Below are positions 1-11,964 of a stretch of 64,000 nucleotides of DNA, in pieces. The notes below the pieces were generated by a model, which was not told the origin of the DNA, made no database searches, and was given only the letters and a program-made list of their open reading frames with translations. The stretch is from Lycium barbarum. Its lineage: Eukaryota; Streptophyta; Magnoliopsida; Solanales; Solanaceae. A program made the translations under genes and the position numbers. The first letter of the stretch is position 1; each line of letters starts with the position of its first letter. The stretch lies in contig NC_083346.1 in NCBI RefSeq assembly GCF_019175385.1, positions 57,379,821-57,443,820 of the forward strand. Reading direction: 5' to 3'.

Positions 1-1147
1 TTTATGATCGAATCTCTCGATCCTCAAATGAATTCTTTTTCCATGTCATTAATTTTTATAATTAATTGTGTCGACTCGTCATCCTCTTTCTTTCTTCGAT
101 GATTAATCAGTTCCCTACTGCCAACTCGTTAAAGTATCCTTCTCACTCTCATGGTTAAAGATTTCCAGTTACTTTACTCCTAAATACTCTCCCTTTCCTT
201 AGATCAGCCCATTAGTATACCTTTCCTACTTTCATCCTTAGCCTTCTTTGGGTTTCTTCCTCCTCGAGCACCTTTCTTCTCTTGTTATTTGTAGTATCGG
301 CTCTGGAGTCCGTGAAATATTACTTTAAACGAGCAAATCCATTTTATTCTTAAGTCATCTTTTTAGGAAAGCTTCTCTATATCCGAGGCAACCATATCAA
401 TATGACTACACATTTATCCCTTTGTATACTTCTCAAGAGCTGAATATCTCTTAGCATCGTTGCAAGGCTTAATCATTCTTTTCTTACTTCTCATTCCTCG
501 TCGTGGTCACTATCTTCTTAGCGCAACTTATCGAATTCGGTTCTCGAGCCCCACCATTCCTCTTTTGTTCCCTACTACCACACTTTATCCCTTTCACATG
601 CCTATCTTTGAATGTTTTTTCCAAAAAGTCTAGTGATTTGCCCGTCATCCCTCTTGGGGGCTTCACTCACTCATGTTTCTCACTTTTGACATTTTTGATC
701 TCCTTACCTTCCATACATTCACTTTCTTTCTTTTCCAAATGTCATTGCATTAGAACTCTCTAAACCTATCTGGTAATGAAGGTAAATCAGCTTACCTGGT
801 AACGTTCTTTTGTCACTTGAACTTTATTACTTGGTTCGATTAATGCCTTCCATATACCGTAACGTTGGCTGCCAGAATACACATACCCGCCGATATAGCC
901 ACGTATGGAATATCATGTGCGTACGGATATATATAATTGCTATCATCTCGCTTACAAAATATTTCCAAACGCTATTCAAACTCACCCTAATTCCAGAGCT
1001 GTAATGCGCCTTCTTTCTCTTCACCGGTCTAGTCCGCCTCGTTCTACGCAACCTCTTAAGGTCTCCAACCATTCCGCATACTCCAATCTCCCTTAGGCTG
1101 CTCTAGCTTCTCATTTGCCTCTTATATCTGAATTTATAGGACTTTTA

Positions 1148-1254
1148 GTATACATCCCAGGGGGTCACCCATCCTAACATTTCTCTCACACCAGCACGCT
1201 TAACCTTGAAACTCTGATGAAATCCGGGGCGTTAATGCTGGTATAATCGTAACA
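1148..1254 (-). pseudogene. 5S rRNA-like sequence at the start of an LTR
   Basis: On the minus strand the segment reads like a diverged plant 5S rRNA gene. It contains TATACCAGCATTAACG, then CCGGATTTCATCAGAG, then GGTTAAGCGTGCTGG (box A-like) and AGGATGGGTGACC (box C-like), followed by CCTGGGA. The order and spacing match the internal control region of 5S genes. It is not a working 5S gene: several conserved positions differ and the 3' end departs from the gene after CCTGGGA. It begins immediately after a polypurine tract, so it forms the 5' end of a retrotransposon LTR. Cassandra-type TRIM elements are known to carry 5S sequence in their LTRs; whether this belongs to that group cannot be told here. 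Confidence 0.75.
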
Positions 1255-2088
1255 CATCTCCCTCCTTTAACAATTACTATTTTAGCCTTTTCAAACCCCA
1301 ATATTCACCTTTTACCTATGTGTATGACTACCTTTCATCCTAGATTTCCAGATTCCCGATGGTAGCGAACACACCTTCATCGCCGTTACTTATAAATACT
1401 CGGTCATCAGCCTCTTTGGATTTCCACTCGCCACTCTTATATAATAATCTACAGCAGAACTCATTTGTCGACTTTCCCTGAATCTCCTAATAGACCTTGC
1501 TCCTACTAAACCTCGAATGTAACCCATTTTAATCCTTCGGACTGCTAATCGTCTTTCTCACAATCATCCTTCATGCCATGCCAAATCCATAACTCCTCCA
1601 AAACAACGTATCCCACGTATTGTCTATTTACGATATTTCCTTTCCACGCTTCTTCCTGTTAGGTGTACCTAACTAGATGACCTAATTTTGAAAAAATTCT
1701 GGCAGAGTCTTCTTTACAATTCTTACTACCCAAAACCTGCATGCAGCAATTATCATCAATGCCTCACAGGGCATATATATGTACGACATATCCCAGCCAC
1801 CCAGGGCTCCCAATTTCAGGTAAAAGAATAAAAATATCAAAACTTACCTCTGTGACTTCCCATATCCTCACTCACTTTCTCCCGTCGATACTTTGCTTCT
1901 GCTGAGATCAAAGGTTAGTATAGAAAATCTCCTTTCCTATGACTTGGATCTATCGCACGATCTAAGACAGAAAGAAGGTCAATAATTCCTAGATGCCCTG
2001 CAGCCTCCTGTTCATAAGTGTGGCCGGCTTCACACCTATAAACAAGACTCTACTGGACACGACTTTGCAGACAACCCCTTGGACGAAC

Positions 2089-2101
2089 TGCTCTGATACC
2101 A
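2089..2101 (-). other. Primer-binding site, tRNA-iMet type
   Basis: The minus strand reads TGGTATCAGAGCA, the usual complement of the 3' end of plant initiator tRNA-Met used to prime reverse transcription. The 5' LTR of this minus-strand element should begin at about 2105 and continue rightwards, but only about 90 bases precede unrelated plus-strand LTR sequence. Confidence 0.85.
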
Positions 2102-2427
2102 CTTCCCGTAACTTCTGTACGTTGAGATTCGTGAGGTATTAGCTATTCAATTGCAAACATCGGAGTTATTGTCGATAAGATGCAAGATCATAGGTGTTAT
2201 AGGAGGATTGGAAAACCAGTGAACTAAGGAGATCAAGCTTCCGAGGCTTTGAAGGAAAGTTGGGCAAGAATATGTTTTAGTGTATTAAGAGTTTTGAAGT
2301 GAAACAAAAGTCTAAAGTGAAGTTTGAGAAGTCTAGTTTCCAACGCAACAAACCGTTCCTCAATCGGACATCGGGGTAAAGAAGTATGGACGTTACAAGT
2401 CGGTCTGGCAGACCAGGAAAATGTTCT

Positions 2428-3020
2428 GCGCGAACGCGCCAGGGAGTGGCGCGAACGCGCAGAAGGCCAAGGGCCAACACAACGCGAACGCGCCACTACG
2501 AGGCGCGAACGCGCTCAACAAAATTTGAGGCCCAGATTCGGGATGACAGTTATATTCTAGGAATGTAATAATAACATACATATGACATCTGGAGACAATA
2601 TGGGGTGAATTGGTTCATATGACACTTGATGAAAAGCCTTATTGCGGCAAGCTAAGTGGGGCCCACATACCGGAGTTCTATAAAGGACATATGATGAGAC
2701 ATATGAGTAGTATATGGAAAGTTGAGCAAGTCCTAAGAAGGACCCATAAGTCAAAAATGGGCATAAGCCCTCCAAAAGGACGATTTAAGGAAACGTTTTT
2801 GGATGATCTGACTTGGAGGGGCCAAACCGATATTATAAGTTTGGAATTTGGAAAAACACAAAGAATTAAAGTTGTATATAATTGAATTAAATTTCCAACC
2901 ATAGGTCGTGGGCTCTCACACGATATCGGGATCAAGAGTTATGACCTTTTTACTGAACGAACGCGCAGTCAGAAAAAAACTGGTCTGCGCGAACGCGCCT
3001 GAAGGTGGCGCGATCGCGCT
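2428..3020 (+). repeat. Two clusters of GCGCGAACGCGC palindromic units
   Basis: Four copies lie at 2428-2439, 2449-2460, 2482-2494 and 2502-2515. Three more lie at 2955-2966, 2986-2999 and 3007-3020, the last with GCGCGATCGCGC. They are strikingly GC-rich against an AT-rich background and sit in the first 850 bases of the LTR. Confidence 0.85.
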
Positions 3021-3059
3021 GAACGATTTCAGGGTCGGTGCAGGCATATTCTGGAGCTC

Positions 3060-3067
3060 TATTTAAA
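3060..3067 (+). promoter_or_regulatory. Candidate LTR TATA box
   Basis: TATTTAAA lies just downstream of the second palindrome cluster and upstream of a C/A-rich stretch typical of a plant transcript leader. This is a motif match and position argument only. Confidence 0.4.
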
Positions 3068-4662
3068 GGGGCCAAGCCCCCACTTTCTTCATCAAAAATC
3101 TCAAAAACCTCTCCAAAATTCTGGAGAGTTCTCCCCAACTCCCCAAACCAAATTTTAGCCCAAACCAGGTATAATTTCCAAATTCCGATCCAGACGGCGT
3201 ATAGTTGCAACTACAATACTGTGTATTAACACGTTGTGGCTTAAGGTCAAGGTGGAAAAGTGAATATATAGCATTATTATTGAGGGAAAGGTATGAATCT
3301 CTTTCTATTTGTGTTAATCTTAATTATTTACGGAGAAGGAGTTGTTAAATTGTTGTAAATTAAATTCTGTTGGTGAAAATATGGGACGAACACCATATGG
3401 GCTGTTCTATGGAATAATTTGATATGGGAAATGATATTATTGATGTTGGTATTGTTGTTGTTATTGTTGGTTGATGAACTGAGATTCGGGCTGGGCATAT
3501 AAACAGGGGAGATGCTGCCCGATTTTCGATAGAATATAAAATGGTTTAAATTGAAACTCGGAATAAGTGTGTGATATGGAGACTAGCGTAGTGCGAATCC
3601 TCTCGAATGTAGATTTACGAGCTCGGACGAATAAGCGTAGCCAATAGGAGGTTGAACATGTATGTTAAGGCTCGCCCCTTTCTTTCAAAGGCATGATTCC
3701 TACGTTACGATTTCATAAATGCTTCCATAGCCTCTTTGTTTTCATAAGTTAGAAGTCTATGATTCCAAGACATGATTCCTTTCTCGATAACCCACAAATG
3801 TTTTCCCAAAATGTCCGTATTTTTCCAAAACAGAGGTTTATGATTTTGTAAGCTCTTATGACAACAAGGATGGACATGTTTTTATCATGATTCTTAAATG
3901 TTTCCTACGATACTAAAGATGAGATGTTTTCCTTAATGTATTTTTCCTCAAAAGTTAAAGTTTCATGATTCCAATAGTTTCTTATGACGCTAAAGATGAG
4001 TATGCTTTATAAGAATAAAGAAGATGAGATGTTTTCTATGATGCGCATGATGACGATGATTTTGATTCGAGAAGTTCCAAAGCTTATGATTTTAATGCTA
4101 TTATGAGATTATCGAGTTTATTTCATGATTTCCTTGAGTTGCTCATTGTTGTTGGCCTGACCTCATGAATTGTTCCTTCGAGGTGAGATATATCGATGAT
4201 GATTATTCCATAATATAGATCGGAGGTTACCGACCTTACGTCACTCCGATAAAGTTGTAGCTTTCACTTGGGCTCTCATGCATGCTTTATAATTATGTAT
4301 GTATTTTAATAACACCGTGCCTACATGGCCGGGCAGTATAACACTGCACCGTCCAATAGGCGGCCAGGCAGACATACCACTGCAGTGGGCAGTTTATGAT
4401 TACCCCGGACGCGGGAGGCCTGGACGCGGGCTAATGATGATCACACCGTGCCTAAATGGTCGGGCAGCATTACACCGTACCTATATGGCCGGGCATTTTA
4501 TTTGCAAATATTTATATGTTTTTCAAAAGAAAGCTAGCATGCATGGCATCCGCCCTAAGAGGCACTCATATGCACATGTTATTCTTTTATCTTACGATAT
4601 GCTCTATATTTCCCTTCGGCTATTATTCATACTTTACATCCCTTATTATGTTACTATTCATG

Positions 4663-4700
4663 CCTTACATACTCAGTACATTGCTCGTACTGACGTCCCT
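4663..4700 (+). promoter_or_regulatory. Conserved LTR inverted repeat (hairpin)
   Basis: CTCAGTAC at 4672-4679 and GTACTGAC at 4687-4694 are complementary arms around a 7-base loop, preceded by CCTTACATA and followed by GTCCCTT. The same module recurs in every other LTR in the window. Confidence 0.7.
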
Positions 4701-5131
4701 TCCTGTGGACGCTGCGTTTCATGCCACGCAGGTGTATACAAATGAGTAGAGGATATTGCTAGAAGATGTTCCAGCTGGATTGGCGTGCTCCATTTCCTTC
4801 CGGAGTGTTTCCGAGTCAGAGTATCTATGTTATGGTATATAGCATGCTAGAGACTTTGCAGAAAGAGTCACGTATATAGCATGTCAGTCTTGCAAGCGGC
4901 TCTGCAAGCCGATGTATGATTATGCATTATGTTACAAATTTCATATGATTACAGATTTTACTCGAGTTGAGAAAGACGAAAGGAATGTTTTTGAAAAGCT
5001 TTCATTATGCATTTCATTTTGTGATTTAAAAATCCAGTGAGACTATGAATATACTGAGAACCAGCGGGTTCGCTCGGCTCTAAGTAAAGGGTCGGGTGCC
5101 CATCATGCCCCATGAGGACTGGGGCGTGACA

Positions 5132-5426
5132 CCAATAACTTGGTGGCCAGGACAATTTTGTCCACTAGCGGCATTTCTTCCAAGACTCGAAATTGGATTA
5201 CGTTAGAATTAAGAATGATAAGAGTAATTATCAGAGCATCATTGTGAGAGAGTGTAAGTTTGCCATACTCTTCATCGTCAAAGGTAGTTGCATCACTGTC
5301 AAAGGCCTTGCGGGTCTTCTTCTCATGAATAACTGAGACTTTGATCTTTTTAGCAGTTGTGTACGCTATATCGCTAGTCTTCCTCATATTGACAATGTGT
5401 TTGGGTGAAGAAGTTTCTTCTATCAA
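5132..5426 (-). pseudogene. Retroviral-type aspartic protease N-terminal fragment (Tat/Ogre)
   Basis: The open frame reads about 98 codons before entering LTR sequence at 5131. Residues 57-67 carry LTLSHNDALII, the block that precedes the protease active site in Athila/Tat elements (usually PHNDALV-hydrophobic). The expected D-S/T-G catalytic triplet should follow about 15 residues later, but the frame instead reads on without it, so the domain is degraded or truncated. The rest of pol is missing to the left. The start Met shown is only the first in the open stretch; the true reading frame was part of a longer gag-pol. Confidence 0.55.
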
Positions 5427-6989
5427 GTGCTGTTGTTATTCCTGTTATAAGTTTGCTTGGCCTGGTCATTGAAGAACTCTCTCAAGCCCCCTTCCTAAAT
5501 AGTTGTGCTACTTCATCCTGTAAGTGTTTACAATCCGCGGTCAAGTGACCATGAGTCGAGTGGAAATCGAAGCATAGATTGGTATTCCTTTTGTTGGGGT
5601 CAATTCAGATCTTTGGGAAATGGGGCTTCTTTAATATTTCTCACAGCCTGGACGATATCGACGAGCCCAATGCTACAATTGTAATTTACTCAATTTTGAA
5701 GCCCCCATGTCTTTGGGAGGGGGTCTCGAAGGTCCTACCGCATTTCCGTTTGCTAGTCCTCAATTGTTCCTATTGAGGTCTGGTCTTCAGCCAATCCCTA
5801 GTCAGGATGGTGGAGGATAAGGTTCAAATGACCCCTAGGGTTTTTCCAATTCGGGCTTGCAATAACACTGGACCTATCCCAGAATTGAACCGGTACTTCC
5901 ACCAGCATTTTCGCCGTTATATCATCCTCAATCTGCATCTTAGAGGTATATGATTGTAAACATCATTTCAAGTTTATGTTGGGTACTTCTGAAGGTTTTC
6001 TTTCTACTTCTATAAAGTATCAGAGTTGTTTGGGTTCAAACTGCCATCGCACGGGACTGCCGCCCAATCTTCCGGTACCACTTGTAGCATCATTCTTTTC
6101 CTTTGGAATCTTTCCACGAAGTTTTGAACTCTCCATCATGATGTTTTATCTTGAAAATATCTTCTTTGTAGGTTTCAACCCTTCGAGCTCCATTGTGAGC
6201 TTTCTCAAACACATCTGCAAGCATAGCAAAAGAGTCAACAAAATTTTATGGCAAAAGAGAGTACCAAGTTAGAGCTCCCTTTGTGAACATTTATCCAAAT
6301 TTATTAAGGAGAATGAAATCAATTTCCTCTGGCGTCAAGTCGTTCCCCTTGATGCCGGTTATGTAGGCCGTGACATGCTCCTACAGGTCATAGTTCTATC
6401 ATACATAGGGAAGTCTGGCATCTTGAACCTCTTAGGGATTGGGTGTCGAGACCGCTTTCGACTTATACAGTAACTATGAATACTTCCTGGTGTCTGATCC
6501 ATTCTTTTAACGACCGGCGGAGACCCAAGAATTTAATCCATCGGGGCATGAATTTCCTTTACAAAACTCAATAGCTCCACTATGTATGGGTCCACCTGTT
6601 TATGAACCATTACAGATCTGGACCCCCCAGTCCCAGTGTCGTCTGGTACCAAACTGGGTTTTCTTAGGGGTTCCCTGACCCACTACTCCTTTAGGGGTTT
6701 CATTGTTGACGACCGTCACCACCTGCAACAGCTGGACCATCAACTGGTTATACTGAGCTACAATTTTACTTTTTGAACTGCCAACTGGTTCTGTTGGTCC
6801 AAAAAAAGCTTTGCCACCACCTCCAGGCTAGAGTCACTTCTCCGACCGTGCAGAGATTTGAAGCGACTTGGCCTGCTACTCCCCGCTTGCCTAGTGTTGG
6901 TCTCCTCTTCACTGATGTCATTGTCAGAGTATTCTACATTATCTTCAGTGAAACGAGCCTTTCCCTTATGGAGTTCCCACCTTCACTGG
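5427..6989 (-). pseudogene. Degenerate gag of the Tat/Ogre-like element
   Basis: Minus-strand frames, interrupted by stops and indels, show the order expected for Tat/Ogre gag. There is a KRFKMPDFPMYDRT-like segment near 6430, then HVTAYITGIKGNDLTPEEID (about 6370-6310), TKGALTWYSLLP (about 6285), a DSFAMLADVFEKAH block (about 6235) and a VETYKEDIFKIKHHDGEF block (about 6170). These belong to the retrotransposon gag family (capsid-like protein). In-frame stops follow the NKFG and WYSLLP blocks, so no full product is possible. The N-terminal part continues at 12522-12725 beyond the inserted LTRs. Confidence 0.65.
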
Positions 6990-8057
6990 TGTCACGACCC
7001 AACCCCGTGGGCCATGACTAGTGCCCGAGCTGGACACTCATATACATACCTGTTAGATATAGTCAAACTGAATCTAAGAACAATATGAAAACTTGCAAAA
7101 GAACTACAAAGGTTCATAACGTCATCATATGTATATATCCAGATAACCTGTCTCCTGAGGAGTCACAACTGATCAAATCATAATATGATACGCAAGCCGA
7201 CAGGGCTGCCACTACATATCAATACCATAAGCAACCCGACAAGGCTGCCACTACAGACGAACATATCCATAGCATATCGTATAGACACAGCTGAACAAAA
7301 CGTATACACAACCCACACATATGTCTACTGACCTCTAAGAGTACAAGAGTGAAATATGACGGGACAGGGCCCCGCCGTACCCCTGGATATATATACATAA
7401 GTCTATATAGAAGATCTGCACCAAAATATCTGGGCTCCGAAACAATGGAGCTCTCCAAACAGCGAAGCAGAAGTCCTAAGCTGGAGGATCACCAAATCGA
7501 GTATCTGTACATGCGGGCATGTGTCACGACCCAGCCCCGTGGGCCGCGACTGGCACCCTACCTGGGTACCCAGACCAAATCGCATATTCATTTCCGAATC
7601 CAAACTTATTTCAGAATTTTTCAAAAGTTATATCAAACATAATTTATATCGAAAATACGTCTTAAGCGGTCGTATCAAATCAAACTCAAACAAAGCGGCG
7701 GAAATAGGCATCGCCGGTCAAAATGCAAATATATACAGAAGGGCCATTTGGGGCCATCATATCAAACAGACCGCTTTAAGACCCGAAAACAAAATCAGAC
7801 AACATACACATAGGACCCTCGCCCCACAAATATGACTACAGGCCTCTACGAATTCAAAACATAACATATGGCGAGACAGGGCCCCGCCGTACCCAAACTG
7901 TCAAATATACAAAGGATATACAGAGTAGAGGAGTCTGTACCAAGAGTGGACTCCGGACCCAGTAAGAGTACTCCGAAAGCAAGAAGTGAAGCCTACTGCG
8001 GAGGATCACCGATGTCTGCACCTGCGGGCATAAAACGCAGCCCCCGGAGAGAGGGGG

Positions 8058-8090
8058 GTCAGTACGAAATATGTACTGAGTATGTAAAGC
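8058..8090 (-). promoter_or_regulatory. Conserved LTR inverted repeat (hairpin)
   Basis: GTCAGTAC (8058-8065) and GTACTGAG (8073-8080) with a 7-base spacer, followed by TATGTAAAGC. Belongs to the inner solo LTR. Confidence 0.7.
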
Positions 8091-10114
8091 ACGGAGTACA
8101 GAATTATGGATCAAAACCGAAAGCAAATCAAATGTCAAAGTGGGGTACAAACTGGTACGTCAAAATCTGTATCAAAATCATATACATATGTTTTATGCAA
8201 ATAAAATCATGCAAACGCTTAAGAACGTGGTCGCCACTCCGACGCTGGCGCCACACACAGCATAACACCAGAAGGTTTCAAATCTCCGTACATCTCCGAA
8301 CATAATCATAATCATCGGTGAGCATATCGCGTCCCGAGCCATATCACAGCATAACTCCAAACGGAACCGGGCCCTATGGCGAAGCCTCGGGAACCGTAAC
8401 ACAGCATACGGCCGAATTTATCATACAGCGCACGAATCAAAACCGGCCCGGGAACCGGTGAACGAAGTCATAATAAGGCACGAGCGGAGTCGTGAGCAAG
8501 AAAATGCAAATCGTATTTCAAAATAGTCTTTCAGAGCAAAGTGAACTCATAAGTCATTTTAGAATACAAAATAGTCGAATACTTAGCCGACATAAAGTTT
8601 CATTTTACAAAACGTTTCCAAAATGGTCCATATAGTTCGGAACATAGATTAGCGCATCGAATAGTCCAAACATACCCCGTAGGAGGATGTTCCAAAGATC
8701 GGAAGTGGTACTTTCAACTTTATTCTCAAAGGTGGCCCGAAGGGCAAATCGGGCATTTTGGGGTAGCGGACCCACCTCGAGTCGAAGTGAGGTGGCGAAC
8801 ATATTTTTACGAGCAGTTATACGCCAAGGGTCGTACATAATCATTTCTAGGTTACCCGACCACATTTCGATAGGTTTCGGACGAATAGTGGCATTCTAGC
8901 CAAAAGGGAGCCTTTAGGCTTCAATCGAATTGAATGAATAGTAACTTTCCTGTGGATCGGGTTTCGAGGAGCAGAAATGCTCCGGAAGGTCTCATATTCA
9001 ACTAACACCCTAAGATATGCCAAATAAAGAATTGGGAAGCTTTACATACCTCTCAGATGTCGTAAGCTCCTCCAAAAGTCCCGTCCCGTTTCGTCAAAAA
9101 TCTGCAAATGGTCAAAGTTACCAAATGAGATTCTTAGGCTCAAAAATGCCTTTAACTCCATATTTGCCTACCGAAATTTCGGCAGCACTTCCCCTATAAA
9201 TCTAACATCCCCGAGGCGTAGCTCGGCTCAAATTAACCAACCACAACAGCCCACACATCAACCAAACAATATAAACAACAATCAAGCCATTCTAGCTTTA
9301 AAGTTCTACATGATTTCTAAAGTTGGCAACTTCCATTCAAACTTTCAAAATCCCAATTCTATATTCACATAATTGTATTCATTTACCCATCCAACACTAG
9401 CCAAACACATTTCAAATTCAATCTAAGTCATACACGAAATTGCACCAAAATCAATAAATGTCCGTAATTCTTCAAAATATCAAAATTTCACGACGAACAT
9501 TCTAACTAACGTCGTTTCATTCCGAATTCATCCATATCATTAAAAATTCATATCTAAAGTCTCTAGTACCCAAAATATACATAAAGATACCAAGGATATA
9601 CACTTTCCGATAATATCCGAATTCGTTTTCCACCGCCAATTTAATTCAACAATCACTCATTTACGATATAAGGATCACAACAACACATTATGCCAACTTA
9701 ACCAAGATCAATTCAAGTCACTTCTTTCTTCCATAACTCACGGCCAAACACACTACACACACACACCCACGACTTTCTATTTACGTTAAAATTACGGGAT
9801 CTCCATCTACTTCCAATGCTTAACACATTCACTTCAAATCTATAACATAAAAGGGACAAAATTCATACCTTTTCTTGAAACCCCGACTTGTCGCAAACGT
9901 CGATCTTACGCCAAACTAATTATACCCCGTTGGAGAGGGCCTTGAGTACTCCACAAATATGTGAAAACTTTGAATTTTGGATCACTAACCAAGCTTGGGA
10001 ATTTTCTTTCTTTTTTTTTTCTAGGTTCGGCCGAACCTCTCTTATGGGGTGTTCTTGATTTTTTTTGTTGATTTAATGAAAAATACAAAGTGTTGTGGAT
10101 ATATCCCACTATGA

Positions 10115-10135
10115 GTCATGTGCTATGCACATGAC
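10115..10135. repeat. Perfect 9-bp inverted repeat with 3-base loop
   Basis: GTCATGTGC at 10115-10123 pairs perfectly with GCACATGAC at 10127-10135 around TAT. It lies about 290 bases inside the LTR start at 10419, where sister LTRs carry other palindromes. Confidence 0.8.
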
Positions 10136-10449
10136 ATTAATACTATGGGTTTGGGCCTACACAAGGCCGGCCACCCTTCCATGGTTTGGGCCTCAATTTG
10201 TTGCATTTTTCCTTGGCCCAATTAGCTAAAGTCCCGTTTTGTAATTCCCGAAACTAATTTCCGAAATTCCAAATTTACCCTCGGCCTTTCCCAATGTCTT
10301 GACATTAAGAATTCCATAACCAACATAGTCATATTTACTAAAATCAAATTATGTCCTTCTAACACCCAAGTCGTAATTATTTCTCGATTTCCAATTATAC
10401 GAAAACACGGGACATAACAGCATGAAACGCAGCCCCCCGAAGAAAGGCG

Positions 10450-10480
10450 GTCAGTACGAGATATGTACTGAGTATATAAA
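10450..10480 (-). promoter_or_regulatory. Conserved LTR inverted repeat (hairpin)
   Basis: GTCAGTAC (10450-10457) and GTACTGAG (10465-10472), followed by TATATAAAG. Belongs to the outer solo LTR. The inner LTR inserted only 31 bases to the left. Confidence 0.7.
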
Positions 10481-11964
10481 GTATGAAATACAATAAATAG
10501 GGTCATGACTGAAATAGAGATTACATGAGACAAGTATGACAATGAGAGATACCAATACACTGCCTTATGAAATGTAAATCATGCATATCAATATCATATA
10601 TCATAGCCGACCCATCATGGGACTCGGTGAACAAAGTCATCATATACCATCCTCGGCGCTATAATCATATCATCATATTATATATATATATATATATACC
10701 GTATCCAGCCCTCTAGTGAGGGACTCGGTGAACAATGCAGTGAAACTGTGCACGAAAACATACCCGGCCCGGGACTCGGTGAAATATATATTGAGGCATG
10801 CACGAGCAGAGTAGTGAGCAACCATATGGAAACTAAGTCATATCTGAGACTTGATAGAATAATCAAAATGAACTATCATTTGAAAATCAAGACAATAATC
10901 ATATCAAGTACCCTTCGAATGTCACAATGGATTATATCAAAATAGGACGTCTGAAATTATAGGCATGTATCAAGACATAATAAAATAAGTCCTGGGAATC
11001 AAGAACATTAGCCATCCTAGTGTCTCTAAGAATAGGAGCTTCTTTGGAGTCATATAGACGTCGTCTGTTTGTTTCATCAAGATCATGCCAAAAAGAAGGA
11101 AAGGTTAGCTTTACATACCTTACGTCGTCCAAGGAACTCAACTTAATCACGAACTTTTCACAATTAGTATGCCAAACCTATAATCGTAAGAATATGTACG
11201 TGACTTAAGAAGGCTTTCGTATATCATATTTATTAATAAATAACTTAATTCTAAAACGAAACGGGCAGCATCTCCCCTATATCATTAGTATCTCCCAATT
11301 CGGTATATCACCACAACAACCCAACAACAATAAATAAATCTCAAAAACACAACAATATACTTAATTTATTGCAACAATCCATACAATATATATCCTTAAA
11401 ATCAATCCCTTAAACTTATCTTTATTTCTAACGGAATTTCGACAGCATTTCCTTTCTATTCTGAACAATCCCAATACCTCAATTCAGCTAACAAACCATT
11501 AATATCAACATTAACAAAAATACCTAACATTTATCCACAATAATCTAACTAAATCCACCAAAGAATCCATCCAAATCAACACATAATCCCCAACTACTTA
11601 ATAGTTAATACAACATATACGACAATTACATCAACATTTCCAACATTCTAATCCGCCAAATCTATCAATAAACATGTAAATAACATCACAGACAACTTAA
11701 ACATACCTTATGTAGTCCATAACCACGAAATCAACACCATCCAAAGCTAATTTTTGGTTCAAAACGACGACAATAACTTATTCTTCACGGGCCTCGGGAT
11801 TTGGGGCCTCGAACTTGATCAAACTCTCACTTTCTCTCTCTAATCTCTCCTCCCTCTCTCTCTAACCTTCCATAAGCTTGCTGAACTTTATATCACATTA
11901 TCATGCTGTTTATGACTTGTTTGGAGTCTATTTATAGTGACAAAGGGCGGTGGAGTGGTCCTGC

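Larger units (their letters stand above)
1..2101 (-). mobile_element. Internally deleted Tekay-like LTR retroelement remnant
   Basis: Read on the minus strand, this starts at a tRNA-iMet primer site (2089-2101) and runs through a leader (about 1880-2080) that resembles the leaders of the two gypsy elements further right, for example in the words for TAGAGTCTTG and the CTATCGCACGAT motif. It then passes directly into 3' untranslated sequence containing TGCCTCACAGGGC near 1765, also present in the 3' region of the minus-strand element at 18530. No gag or pol lies between. A purine-rich tract (complement of 1257-1266) precedes an LTR start, TGTTACGATTATACC, at about 1254, and the LTR continues off the left edge. 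I infer a non-autonomous or deleted derivative. I see no coding sequence in 1-2101. Confidence 0.6.
2195..5131 (+). repeat. Gypsy LTR, plus orientation, probably chimeric
   Basis: The right end is clear: the sequence closes with GGGGCGTGACA at 5131, like the other Tekay/Del-type LTRs here, and the last 90 bases match inverted starts at 47701 and 60736. The left end is uncertain. TGTTATAGGAGG at 2195 is the best candidate start. A second LTR-like start may lie at about 2564, because 2600-2940 matches the beginning of the solo LTR ending at 12516 (blocks around GTGGGGCCCACA, TAAGCCCTCCAAAA and CCATAGGTCGTGGG). The bases flanking 2195 and 5131 (ATAGG and CCAAT) do not form a target duplication. 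ORFs inside it, the longest about 148 codons, show no recognisable product. Confidence 0.6.
7522..10419 (-). mobile_element. Solo LTR (inner), nested in the outer solo LTR
   Basis: Starts TGTCACGACCC at 7522 and ends GACATAACA at 10419. The duplication GCATG flanks it at 7517-7521 and 10420-10424. Joining the flanks restores the GCGGGCATGAAACGCAGC block seen in sister LTRs. Length is 2898 bp. Both LTRs have the same orientation and related ends. Confidence 0.92.

Noticed and set aside
503..763. 86-codon plus-strand ORF
   Set aside because: Falls in LTR/non-coding DNA of the left remnant, Ser/Phe-rich, no domain.
1148..1254. Functional 5S rRNA gene
   Set aside because: Several invariant positions differ, the 3' end is not that of a 5S gene and it forms part of an LTR.
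4299..4749. Overlapping ORFs of 148 and 97 codons
   Set aside because: They lie wholly inside an LTR over the hairpin region, have no domain, and the same region in sister LTRs does not stay open.
7868..8305. 145-codon plus-strand ORF
   Set aside because: Inside a minus-oriented solo LTR, no recognisable domain, not conserved in related LTRs.
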